A stretch of DNA of 13,981 bases, taken from the NCBI GenBank assembly GCA_027371665.1, contig DAHXMP010000248.1:1-13981 (forward strand), in the 5' to 3' direction. Positions 6,241 through 13,591 of the stretch are shown here, piece by piece. Origin of the DNA: Bacteroidota bacterium (lineage in GTDB: Bacteria > Bacteroidota > Ignavibacteria > Kapaibacteriales > UBA2268). The notes below the pieces were generated by a model that saw only the letters and a list, made by a program, of their open reading frames with translations, ran no database searches and was not told the DNA's origin. Position 1 is the stretch's first letter; every line of letters starts with the position of its first letter. A program made the position numbers and the translations under genes.

Positions 6241-8012
6241 GTCTTTTCCGTTTTATTATCCGGAAGAGTTTGTTTTGTATATTTAAACTCTGATAATGCC
6301 TCACCTATACTATTTTCAATAAACTTATAAGCATTAACATAGTTACCGTTAAACATAAAAGAAAACGCAAGCAATTCACCGTCCAAGGTATTTATATATC
6401 CTGACAAGGCACTTGCATTTTTCAAAGTTCCGGTTTTAGCTCTTAAATTATTCTCTGCAGGTGTTCCGGTCATACGTTTGATGAGTGTACCGTCAATGCC
6501 TGCAACTGAAAGAGCAGAATCTAATTGAGGCCCAAACTTTTCCTTATGTGATTTAATTAAAATTGACAAAATGGCTTCGGGAGTTACGAGGTTTCTCCTC
6601 GATAAACCGCAACCATCATTGATTATGCAGTCATTACAAATTATTCCGTAATTCCTCAATGTTGCAAAAAGCCTTTCCCGGGATTGTTTTGCAACATTTG
6701 AATTATTACTATTGTAAGCACCTGCAATTTTGAAAACCGTTTCAGCAAGATAATTATCGCTGTTTTTATCGAGCGTGTATAAAATTTCAGTTAAAGGCCG
6801 GCTAAATTCAGCCAGGAGAACAGGTTTTTTCTTTTCATCCTGATTATTCAAAGCAGCTTTTCCTATGTTTCCTTTTATCTGAATACCGCCTGAAATCAAT
6901 CTTTCTTTAAATGCACCTGCAACCACCAAAACAGGATTCTGAATAAAATATTGATATGAGTAGGTCTTACCCGGTGGCAGTGAACCATTGATAAAAAACT
7001 CCTGGCTCCCATCGGCTTGCAATTTGGAACCTATGGTTATAGAAGGACTTCTTCTTCTACCCGTGTGTTTTTTTGAACGACTGTCTCCGTAGAGCTGGCC
7101 ACAATACTGTCCGCTATATATACCTGCTGTTCTTTTCCTAAACTTTTTAATTCGTTTATTATTAAGCTTATTCGATTTATTTTTTTGATGGATTTTTAGT
7201 CTTTGTTTACTTTTTGATTTTAACTGACTCTTAATTTTTGTTTTGAGTAATACTTTTTTTACACTCGATACAGTTGCATTATTAACTACCCGGAATGCTC
7301 CCGATGAAGGTATAACCTGGACTGAAACAGGCTTACCCGAAACATTTCCCGTATGAATCAGAATTGTAGCGATATTTTTATTCAGGCTGAGAGCCGTTAT
7401 TGGTTGTACCGGCTCGACTTCATCCTTATCACCGCTATAAATATATCGGTTTGTAACCGTGTCAAAGTATGTTCCGTCGGCATAAATATTTCCGATTATT
7501 TTTTTTATGCCCTTATTTGCCAAATCGTCTGCAAGTTCTTCCAAATCGGGAATTGATAAGAGCCCGTCTCCCCTGCCGACAATATAAATATTTCCATGTA
7601 AAACCCCGTCATTAATTTTCCCATCAGTATAAACAGAAGTTTTGATTTGAAAATCAGGACCCAACAGGTTCAGTGCATTGAATGTGGTAAAAAGCTTTGT
7701 AGTAGAAGCAGGAGTCAGTAATTGTTCGATGTTTTTATTATAATAATATTTATTATTGTTTATCGAATAAATCCCAATGCCAAATTTAGTATTTTTTAAA
7801 TTTTTTGATGCGAGGATTTTATCAATTTCAGATTTTAGTCCGTTGATTGCCTGCAGGCTGTCCTTTGGGGTAAGTTTTATTCCCGGTTGAATTTTATCGG
7901 CGGTGGACAGAGAATCGGTATGGCTTCCGTTATGAGCATAAGAAGAAAAAATAAAAAATGCAAAACTCAGAAATACAATATTAATCCTAACAATCTTTTT
8001 ATAACTTAACAT
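6231..8012 (-). CDS. dacB: D-alanyl-D-alanine carboxypeptidase/endopeptidase, PBP4 (DacB) type
   Basis: This is a 593-residue exported penicillin-binding protein with a signal peptide of about 26 residues (ending SYA). The three active-site motifs of the S13 family are present: S103-T-T-K106, S418-D-N420 and K526-T-G528. The long insertion between the first two motifs is usual for PBP4. DGCGLSRRN (466-474) matches the family DGSGLSR motif with serine replaced by cysteine. The enzyme should trim D-Ala from peptidoglycan stem peptides or cut cross-links in the periplasm. Residues about 250-322 form a strongly basic insert, part of which looks out of frame (see findings), yet all downstream motifs are in frame. 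The gene has its own promoter in the corA-dacB gap and ends against the tRNA terminator. No close Shine-Dalgarno precedes the ATG. Confidence 0.92.
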   Translation of the reverse strand: MLSYKKIVRINIVFLSFAFFIFSSYAHNGSHTDSLSTADKIQPGIKLTPKDSLQAINGLKSEIDKILASKNLKNTKFGIGIYSINNNKYYYNKNIEQLLTPASTTKLFTTFNALNLLGPDFQIKTSVYTDGKINDGVLHGNIYIVGRGDGLLSIPDLEELADDLANKGIKKIIGNIYADGTYFDTVTNRYIYSGDKDEVEPVQPITALSLNKNIATILIHTGNVSGKPVSVQVIPSSGAFRVVNNATVSSVKKVLLKTKIKSQLKSKSKQRLKIHQKNKSNKLNNKRIKKFRKRTAGIYSGQYCGQLYGDSRSKKHTGRRRSPSITIGSKLQADGSQEFFINGSLPPGKTYSYQYFIQNPVLVVAGAFKERLISGGIQIKGNIGKAALNNQDEKKKPVLLAEFSRPLTEILYTLDKNSDNYLAETVFKIAGAYNSNNSNVAKQSRERLFATLRNYGIICNDCIINDGCGLSRRNLVTPEAILSILIKSHKEKFGPQLDSALSVAGIDGTLIKRMTGTPAENNLRAKTGTLKNASALSGYINTLDGELLAFSFMFNGNYVNAYKFIENSIGEALSEFKYTKQTLPDNKTEKTKK

Positions 8013-8046
8013 AATTTCAAAAATTTTTATTACCCTATAAATTTCG

Positions 8047-8080
8047 CAAAATTAGAAATAATACTCCAATGAAGAACAAA
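8047..8080 (-). promoter_or_regulatory. Bacteroidota-type promoter for dacB
   Basis: On the minus strand TTTG (8080-8077) is followed after 22 bases by TAATTTTG (8054-8047), an exact TAnnTTTG. The predicted start, near 8040, gives a leader of about 28 bases before the dacB ATG at 8012. The element begins directly after the corA stop (8081-8083), so dacB can be transcribed independently of the upstream cluster. Confidence 0.6.
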
Positions 8081-9145
8081 TCAAAACCATTTTTTTCTTT
8101 TGAAGTATATTAACATTCCAATAACAATAGCTATCATCAAAAATAATGCTAAATAATAACCATAGTGCCATCCCAACTCCGGCATAAATCTGAAATTCAT
8201 CCCATATACACCTGCAATAAAAGTTATCGGTATAAAAATCGTTGCGATTATTGTCAGGACTTTCATTACTTCATTCAGTTTATTTCCCTGGCTTGTTATG
8301 AAAATATCGAGAATAACGGTTAATGTTTCCCTGTATGATTCAAACATATCTGTTACCTGGACAACATGGTCGTAAAGGTCTCTCAGGTACTCATAGGTTG
8401 TCTCTTTAATCAAAGGGCTTTTCTCCGTTTCGAGGCGGCGAACGATGTCTCTCAGCGGTTTTACAAGACGGTTAATATAAATCAATACACCTTTGAATTT
8501 ATGAATCAGGCTCAATTGTTCTTTGGTTGGATTCGATGCTACAGCCTCCTCCAGCTTGTCAATATCGTAGCCTAATTTATCAATCAACAGATAATAGTTA
8601 TCTATAACATAATCCAGAACCGTATAATTCAGGTAATCAGGCCCAAGCTTTGTTATTCTTCCGGAATTATTTTTTATTCTCTCTTTTATTTTATTAAAAT
8701 AATCACTTTGCTGTTCAAGAAAAGTTACGACATAATCTTTTCCAAACAGGAGGCTCAGATGTTCAGAATGGACTGTCTTTGAAGTTTCGTTATAATCAAT
8801 AATTTTTGAGGCAATAAAAATAAAATTATCAAAAAAGTCAATTTTTGGATGATGCCCGGTATCGAGAATATCTTCAATAATAAGGTGTTTTATATTGAAA
8901 ATTTCACCTATTTGCCCGATTATTTTTGTATCATGCAGTCCCGTAACGATAAGCCATTTTATTTTTGCCGAATCTTTCAACAGTTCAAGCAACTCCGAGA
9001 TTTGTATTTCTTTTTCAGAGTAAAAATTTTCTGAATACTCGATTAATTTAAGTTCGACTTTATCCGTTTTTTTTTCTCCCTTGAAAACCGGTGTTCCGGG
9101 AGGTATCCCGATAAATTTGTCCTTCTTTGGCAATCTTAAATTCAT
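8081..9145 (-). CDS. corA: CorA-family magnesium/cobalt transporter
   Basis: This 354-residue inner-membrane channel has a large cytoplasmic N-terminal domain of mixed alpha/beta and long helices. Two transmembrane helices follow at the C-terminus (about 294-313 and 329-348). The invariant selectivity motif YGMNF (GMN at 315-317) closes the first helix and is followed by MPEL in the periplasmic loop. A basic C-terminal tail KRKKWF lies inside. CorA pentamers let Mg2+ (and Co2+ or Ni2+) in under control of cytoplasmic Mg2+ binding. I chose the second ATG (9145) because AAAGGA sits at proper distance from it. The first ATG (9151) directly abuts that AAAGG with no spacing. The gene is last in the phoH-cdaA-pcm-miaA-corA run, about 32 bases after miaA. 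Length and motifs are normal for the family. Confidence 0.93.
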   Translation of the reverse strand: MNLRLPKKDKFIGIPPGTPVFKGEKKTDKVELKLIEYSENFYSEKEIQISELLELLKDSAKIKWLIVTGLHDTKIIGQIGEIFNIKHLIIEDILDTGHHPKIDFFDNFIFIASKIIDYNETSKTVHSEHLSLLFGKDYVVTFLEQQSDYFNKIKERIKNNSGRITKLGPDYLNYTVLDYVIDNYYLLIDKLGYDIDKLEEAVASNPTKEQLSLIHKFKGVLIYINRLVKPLRDIVRRLETEKSPLIKETTYEYLRDLYDHVVQVTDMFESYRETLTVILDIFITSQGNKLNEVMKVLTIIATIFIPITFIAGVYGMNFRFMPELGWHYGYYLALFLMIAIVIGMLIYFKRKKWF

Positions 9146-9177
9146 AATCATCCTTTCGGATTTTGTTCAATTAAACT

Positions 9178-10086
9178 TCATAGGATTGAGCGCACAATTA
9201 TTCGTGCAATTTCTTTGCTGTCATTTGAAAGCCATTCGATATATTTATTTTTCCTGAACCATGTCATTTGACGCTTTGCATATCTTCTCGTATTTCTTTT
9301 TGTTAGTTCAATAGCCTCATCTTTAGATAATACACCGTTAATATAACTGATACATTCCTTATATCCGACCGTATTTAATGAATTCAAACCGGGGGAATAT
9401 CCCATCTTCAAAACTTTTTCAGTTTCTTTAATTAGTCCCATTTCCCACATTTGTTCTGCTCTTACATTAATTCTCTTATATAATTCTTCCCTCTCAAAAT
9501 AAATACCAAAATATTTTGTTTTAAAATTTTTATCTGTTTTCTTCTCCGAATGAGCTTTTGTCAGAGGCTTACCGGTCAAATAAAAATATTCGAGGGCTCT
9601 TAAAATACGCCGGGGATTCTTGTCCGAATATAATTTTGCAGAATCATTATCAACTTTCCCAAGCTCTTCATAAAGCTTTACGCTTCCCTCACGAGTCAAC
9701 CTATCCGATAATTCTTTTCTTATTGAATCTCTAATCTCTGACGCATCTTCATCGAACAAGCCTTCACACAAAGCCTTTATATAAAGCCCTGAGCCGCCGA
9801 CAAGAACCGGGATTTTTTTTCTACTAAATATTTGGTTGGCAATAACATCTGCCTGGTTCCCGAATAAACCTGCACTATAGTATTCATCCGGTTCCACTAT
9901 ATCAATAAAATGATGTTTGACTTTTTTTAATTCATCTTTTGTCGGCTTTGCAGTACCGATGTCCAGGTGTTTGTAAATTTGCCTCGAATCGGCAGAGATA
10001 ATTTCAATGTCAATTAATTTGGCAAGCTCGAGAGAAACTGCTGTTTTTCCTGAAGCCGTAGGACCGACAATAGCTAATAATGTCAT
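9178..10086 (-). CDS. miaA: tRNA dimethylallyltransferase MiaA
   Basis: This 302-residue cytoplasmic enzyme transfers the dimethylallyl group of DMAPP to N6 of A37 in tRNAs that read codons starting with U. Visible motifs are the P-loop GPTASGKT (8-15), DSRQIY (33-38) with the catalytic aspartate, GTAKPT (44-49), VGGSGLY (96-102) and NPRRILRALE (157-166). The C-terminal RNTRRYAKRQMTWFR (264-278) contacts tRNA. Length is normal and nothing is missing. The gene lies 34 bases after pcm and before corA on the same strand, so it is probably co-transcribed. There is no Shine-Dalgarno before the ATG; the sequence is A-rich, as for its neighbours. Confidence 0.97.
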   Translation of the reverse strand: MTLLAIVGPTASGKTAVSLELAKLIDIEIISADSRQIYKHLDIGTAKPTKDELKKVKHHFIDIVEPDEYYSAGLFGNQADVIANQIFSRKKIPVLVGGSGLYIKALCEGLFDEDASEIRDSIRKELSDRLTREGSVKLYEELGKVDNDSAKLYSDKNPRRILRALEYFYLTGKPLTKAHSEKKTDKNFKTKYFGIYFEREELYKRINVRAEQMWEMGLIKETEKVLKMGYSPGLNSLNTVGYKECISYINGVLSKDEAIELTKRNTRRYAKRQMTWFRKNKYIEWLSNDSKEIARIIVRSIL

Positions 10087-10120
10087 ATTTCATTTTCATC
10101 GGTTAATTCTGAATAAGCAA

Positions 10121-10780
10121 TCATTCTTTTTCCCAGCCTTCTTTCCCAACTAAAGGAACGAATTTAAAGCTGTCGGTTAATGTCTTTTCATAATTATCCT
10201 CGGAAATTTTTCTGATTAAATACATGCTTTGCACCGAACGGTCACCGACAGGTACAACCATTCGCCCTCCAACCGCAAGCTGTTTTAGAAGGCTCTTAGG
10301 AATATCGGGAGCAGCGGCTGTAATAATGATTCCCTTGTATGGAGCATATTCTCTCCATCCGATAGTACCGTCTCCCAGTCGAATATTTATTCTAAATCCA
10401 AGTTCGTCGAATTTTCTTTTAGCCTCTTCGAATAATTCGGTAATTCTTTCAATCGTAAAAACCCTTGCTCCGAGAAGGGCAAGAACAGATGCCTGGTATC
10501 CGCTGCCAGTCCCGATTTCCAAAACTTTATCATCCTGATTTATATCGAGCAGTGTCGTCATGTAAGCTACGGTATAAGGCTGGGATATTGTCTGGCTGCA
10601 ATCAATCGGCAAAGCTGTATCTTCATACGCCCTATTTAAAAAAGCAGGGCTAACAAATTTTTCCCGCGGGAGAAGGCTCATTGCATTCAGGACACTATCT
10701 GACATACCTTCTCTTAGTTTAAGGGATTCTATGAGTGTTCTTCTCTTTTCGCTGTAAATATTATTATTATACTTAACCAT
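10121..10780 (-). CDS. pcm: Protein-L-isoaspartate O-methyltransferase
   Basis: This 219-residue SAM-dependent methyltransferase repairs isoaspartyl residues formed by ageing of Asp and Asn. The substrate-side motif QTISQPYTVAYMT (63-75) is typical of PCMT, with the conserved serine S65. It is followed by SAM motif I VLEIGTGSGYQ (86-96), GDG (136-138), the PVG segment (177-179) and the C-terminal FVPLVGKEGW (207-216). The N-terminal region is slightly longer and more basic than in E. coli Pcm. The gene starts 11 bases after the cdaA stop, within a run of eight T on the coding strand, and has no Shine-Dalgarno. Translation may depend on coupling or on the AT-rich leader. It is an operon member with miaA downstream. 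Confidence 0.96.
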   Translation of the reverse strand: MVKYNNNIYSEKRRTLIESLKLREGMSDSVLNAMSLLPREKFVSPAFLNRAYEDTALPIDCSQTISQPYTVAYMTTLLDINQDDKVLEIGTGSGYQASVLALLGARVFTIERITELFEEAKRKFDELGFRINIRLGDGTIGWREYAPYKGIIITAAAPDIPKSLLKQLAVGGRMVVPVGDRSVQSMYLIRKISEDNYEKTLTDSFKFVPLVGKEGWEKE

Positions 10781-10791
10781 TCAAAAAAAAT

Positions 10792-11568
10792 TTATTTAGA
10801 TTTTTCAGATAATTTTGAGCGCAAATAAGATGATATTCTGTCTTTTGGAACATTCAATGTCAATTCACCGCTATCAGCAAATGAAATAGAACCCGTCTCC
10901 TCTGAAACAATTAAAACAACAGCATCAACCTGCTCCGATAATCCCAATCCTGCTCTATGCCTTGTTCCCAGATTTTTCCCGTCATATTTTGTTACTGATG
11001 ATAAAGGCAATACACATCTGGCAGCAATTATTAGTTGGTCTTCTATTATTACAGCACCGTCGTGCAATGGCGATTTTGTATTAAAAATTGATACTAATAA
11101 TTCCTGCGATACAACAGCGTGTAACGGGATACCTGTATCTACTGTCATTTCCACGTTCTGCGTCCTTGTAAATACAAGTAAAGCACCAATATGCTTTTCG
11201 GCAAGTTCGATAACGGCATCCATAGCCTCACGAATCGTTTCGGAGTATTTTGATTTGACAAAAAGCCTGAAAAAAGGATTTCTGGTAATCATCAGGAGAA
11301 GCCTTCGCAATTCCGGCTGAAACAAAATGATAAATGCAAGAAGCCATATATCAGAAATAGTTCTAAGAATCCAGTTTAATGCCCTGAGATTTATAGCTTC
11401 AGTTATAAAGGATAATGCAATTATGACAACCAAACCTACAAGAATCTGAACTGCAATTGTTCCTTTCAATGCCCTGTAAAGCCAGAAAATCAATACTGCT
11501 ACAATCCCGATATCTATCAGGTCCATTACAGTGAAATTGAGAAATCCGATTTTAAAAATTTCAAGCAT
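10792..11568 (-). CDS. cdaA: Diadenylate cyclase CdaA (c-di-AMP synthase)
   Basis: This 258-residue membrane-anchored enzyme condenses two ATP into cyclic di-AMP. Three hydrophobic segments (about 17-34, 38-56 and 72-86) precede a short linker and a DisA_N/DAC domain. The diagnostic motifs are present: DGA (170-172) in SPLHDGAVII, and RHR (203-205) in LGTRHRAGLGLSE, the ATP-binding pair. The domain order identifies the CdaA (YbbP) class, not DisA or CdaS. In Firmicutes cdaA is followed by the regulator gene cdaR and glmM. Here it is followed by pcm and preceded, 64 bases upstream, by phoH, so the usual activator is not adjacent. c-di-AMP commonly governs potassium and osmolyte balance; a role alongside corA in ion homeostasis is speculative. 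Confidence 0.95.
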   Translation of the reverse strand: MLEIFKIGFLNFTVMDLIDIGIVAVLIFWLYRALKGTIAVQILVGLVVIIALSFITEAINLRALNWILRTISDIWLLAFIILFQPELRRLLLMITRNPFFRLFVKSKYSETIREAMDAVIELAEKHIGALLVFTRTQNVEMTVDTGIPLHAVVSQELLVSIFNTKSPLHDGAVIIEDQLIIAARCVLPLSSVTKYDGKNLGTRHRAGLGLSEQVDAVVLIVSEETGSISFADSGELTLNVPKDRISSYLRSKLSEKSK

Positions 11569-11632
11569 ATAAAATAAAGTTCCCCATTGAAAGAATCTAA
11601 CTTTAAATTATTCAGGAATTAAAAATAAGAAA

Positions 11633-12619
11633 TTATTCCGACTTTTTTCTTGATGTTTTATGATTTTCAGATTCATAAGCACGGACAATTTCCGCTACGA
11701 GTCTGTGCCTGACAATATCTTTTTCAGTGAAATTAATAAATTCAATCCCCTTGATTTTTCTCAAAAGTCTGTTGGCTTCAATCAATCCTGAATTGCCTTT
11801 ATCGGGAAGATCAATCTGTGTAATGTCACCGGTAACGATTGCCTTGGAACTTGCCCCGATTCTCGTTAAAAACATTTTCATCTGTATTGAAGTGGTATTT
11901 TGTGCTTCGTCGAGGATGATGAAGGAATTATTAAGAGTCCTCCCTCTCATATAAGCCAGAGGTGTTATCTCTATTATGTTTTTCTCATACATGCTTTTCA
12001 GCTTATCAGGGCTCATCATGTAAAATAATGCATCTGTAAGAGGTTTCAGATAAGGGTCAAGTTTTTCACTTAAGTCACCGGGAAGAAAACCAAGTGATTC
12101 ACCTGCTTCGACTGCCGGCCTGGATAAAATAATTTTATTGACTTCTTCGTTCTTCAAAGCAGCAAGAGCCATAGCCACTGCAAGAAAAGTTTTGCCCGTT
12201 CCTGCAGGCCCGATTGCAAAGACAAGATCACTTTTCTGAACTTTATTGTAATATTCAATCTGGACTTCACTTCTTGCTCTTATTACATCTCTATATCCTT
12301 GATAGATAATAAATTCATTGCCTTTACCATGTTTAACGATTTCTTTTGGCTTTCCGTTAACATCTATTATTGAAATAATTGTATTAATATCTTGTGCACT
12401 GAATGTACCCTGTTTTTTGAAAATATATTTTAATTCACTAAAAAGAGCTTCAATAATTTTAATTTCTCCGGGTTCCCCTCTTAAAATAAGTGTGTTGCCT
12501 CTAATAGTAATTGCAGTGTTGAATTTGTTTTCAAGTAATAGCAAATAGTTTTCATTGTAGCTGAAAACCGAAAGGAAATCCGGTTCTTCGAATGTAATTT
12601 TTCTTTCGTTAATATCCAT
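11633..12619 (-). CDS. phoH: PhoH-family ATPase
   Basis: This 328-residue cytoplasmic protein has an N-terminal KH-like/nucleic-acid-binding region (about 1-110) and the PhoH P-loop domain (about 115-318). It carries Walker A GPAGTGKT (137-144), SRPAVEAGESLGFLPGD (166-182) and Walker B FIILDEAQN (233-241). VTGDITQIDLP (262-272) and the C-terminal DIVRHRLVAEIV (301-312) follow. This is the PhoH1/YbeZ architecture, related to superfamily I helicases and usually linked to RNA metabolism or ribosome maturation. Its frequent partner ybeY is not beside it here. The ATG at 12619 has no Shine-Dalgarno. An intrinsic terminator ends 14 bases upstream, so either its leader is almost nil or it is fed by readthrough. 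It is the first gene of the phoH-cdaA-pcm-miaA-corA run. Confidence 0.94.
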   Translation of the reverse strand: MDINERKITFEEPDFLSVFSYNENYLLLLENKFNTAITIRGNTLILRGEPGEIKIIEALFSELKYIFKKQGTFSAQDINTIISIIDVNGKPKEIVKHGKGNEFIIYQGYRDVIRARSEVQIEYYNKVQKSDLVFAIGPAGTGKTFLAVAMALAALKNEEVNKIILSRPAVEAGESLGFLPGDLSEKLDPYLKPLTDALFYMMSPDKLKSMYEKNIIEITPLAYMRGRTLNNSFIILDEAQNTTSIQMKMFLTRIGASSKAIVTGDITQIDLPDKGNSGLIEANRLLRKIKGIEFINFTEKDIVRHRLVAEIVRAYESENHKTSRKKSE

Positions 12620-12632
12620 ACATAATAAATAA

Positions 12633-12674
12633 GAAAATAAAAAAGCCCCACCTCATAAATTAGAGGATGGGGCT
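12633..12674 (-). terminator. Strong rho-independent terminator after the LysM gene
   Basis: On the minus strand AGCCCCA-T-CCTC pairs with GAGGTGGGGCT (plus coordinates 12644-12674, eight-base loop, one bulged base). It is followed by TTTTTT-A-TTTT (about 12643-12634). The GC-rich stem stands out in this AT-rich region. It ends the LysM protein transcript 64 bases past its stop, and its T tract runs almost to the phoH start. The plus-strand side has no good T tract, so it acts in one direction. Confidence 0.88.
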
Positions 12675-12737
12675 GTTATTTAAAATATTAAGATAATCAT
12701 CAATGTTAATTACAATAATTCATAAAATGTAATTAAT

Positions 12738-13529
12738 TTATTCTCCCTGTTTGCCTGCACCGGTTGTCTCTTTATTGGCTTCGGCTTCTTTTTTCTCCCT
12801 CCAGTATTTCCTTTCTGCCTTCATTTCCTCGCTGGTTTTCGGTCCTTTAGGAGGTAATTGCAATACTTGTCCGGGGAAAATGATATCAGGATTTCTGATT
12901 ATATCTGTGTTCCCCTGCCAAATTCTCGGCCAAAGGAATGGATCTCCATAAATATCAATCTTACCTGCGATATTCCATAAACAATCTTTATCCTTTGCCC
13001 AGGTTCCAACTGTATATGATTTTATTTTCTTTTCCCTGTACAAACCTTTGATATCACGAGCAAGTGAAATAATTTTATTATAGTATTCCGGTATCAAAGA
13101 TGCTTTATTTGCTCTCAGGGCATTAAGTTCATTTTCCAAAGCTTTGATTTCATCTGTTTTATCAGCGAGCATATCATCGTTCATCCTTTGATACTCGCGT
13201 ACTTTCCCTTCAATTATGCCAAGTTGTTGTTTAAATGCTTCAACATCAGCAGCAGTTATGCCAAGCATTTTATATATTGCATCGTTGCAGTCAGTAAGCT
13301 GTTTCTTTGTATCATCGAGTTCCTGTTTCAATGAATTAATATCACTGTCCAGATTTTTCAATTGGTCGTCAAGGGCATTTACTTTTGCCTGCCAATCCTG
13401 AATGAGCTTGGCTGCTTCTTCTTTGGTTAATTCCTCGTCAGGTTTTGACTGTGTCTGAGAATACACCTTGCCTGACATGAGAGCGCCAATAATTACCATT
13501 ATAATAAATAAACTGACTTTCTTATACAT
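12738..13529 (-). CDS. Exported coiled-coil protein with C-terminal LysM domain
   Basis: This 263-residue protein has an N-terminal signal peptide (MYKKVSLFIIMVII..., ending near VYSQ). A long heptad-rich coiled coil follows (about 30-145), including LKQELDDTKKQLTDCNDAI. A LysM domain (about 171-226) runs from YTVGTWAKDKDCLWNIAGKI to DIIFPGQVLQLP, and a short charged tail ends the protein. LysM domains bind N-acetylglucosamine polymers, so it probably tethers something to peptidoglycan in the periplasm. I chose the ATG at 13529 because GGAG lies six bases upstream. The ATG at 13541 has no ribosome binding site and overlaps that GGAG. The gene follows a small lipoprotein with a similar coiled coil (62-base gap) and ends at a strong terminator. 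The specific function is unknown. Confidence 0.85.
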   Translation of the reverse strand: MYKKVSLFIIMVIIGALMSGKVYSQTQSKPDEELTKEEAAKLIQDWQAKVNALDDQLKNLDSDINSLKQELDDTKKQLTDCNDAIYKMLGITAADVEAFKQQLGIIEGKVREYQRMNDDMLADKTDEIKALENELNALRANKASLIPEYYNKIISLARDIKGLYREKKIKSYTVGTWAKDKDCLWNIAGKIDIYGDPFLWPRIWQGNTDIIRNPDIIFPGQVLQLPPKGPKTSEEMKAERKYWREKKEAEANKETTGAGKQGE

Positions 13530-13535
13530 GTTGTT

Positions 13536-13539
13536 CTCC
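13536..13539 (-). promoter_or_regulatory. Ribosome binding site GGAG that decides the LysM gene start
   Basis: GGAG on the minus strand is six bases before the ATG at 13529 and overlaps the alternative ATG at 13541. The spacing favours the downstream start, which also gives a compact signal peptide beginning MYKK. Confidence 0.6.
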
Positions 13540-13591
13540 ATAAATTTTTTGTTAAACTAATTTTGAATTAAGAACAAAACCGGAAGCATAA

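Noticed and set aside
10224..10538. A plus-strand frame of 104 codons opposite pcm.
   Set aside because: It is fully antisense to the well-supported methyltransferase motifs, and its proline/serine-rich product has no support of its own.
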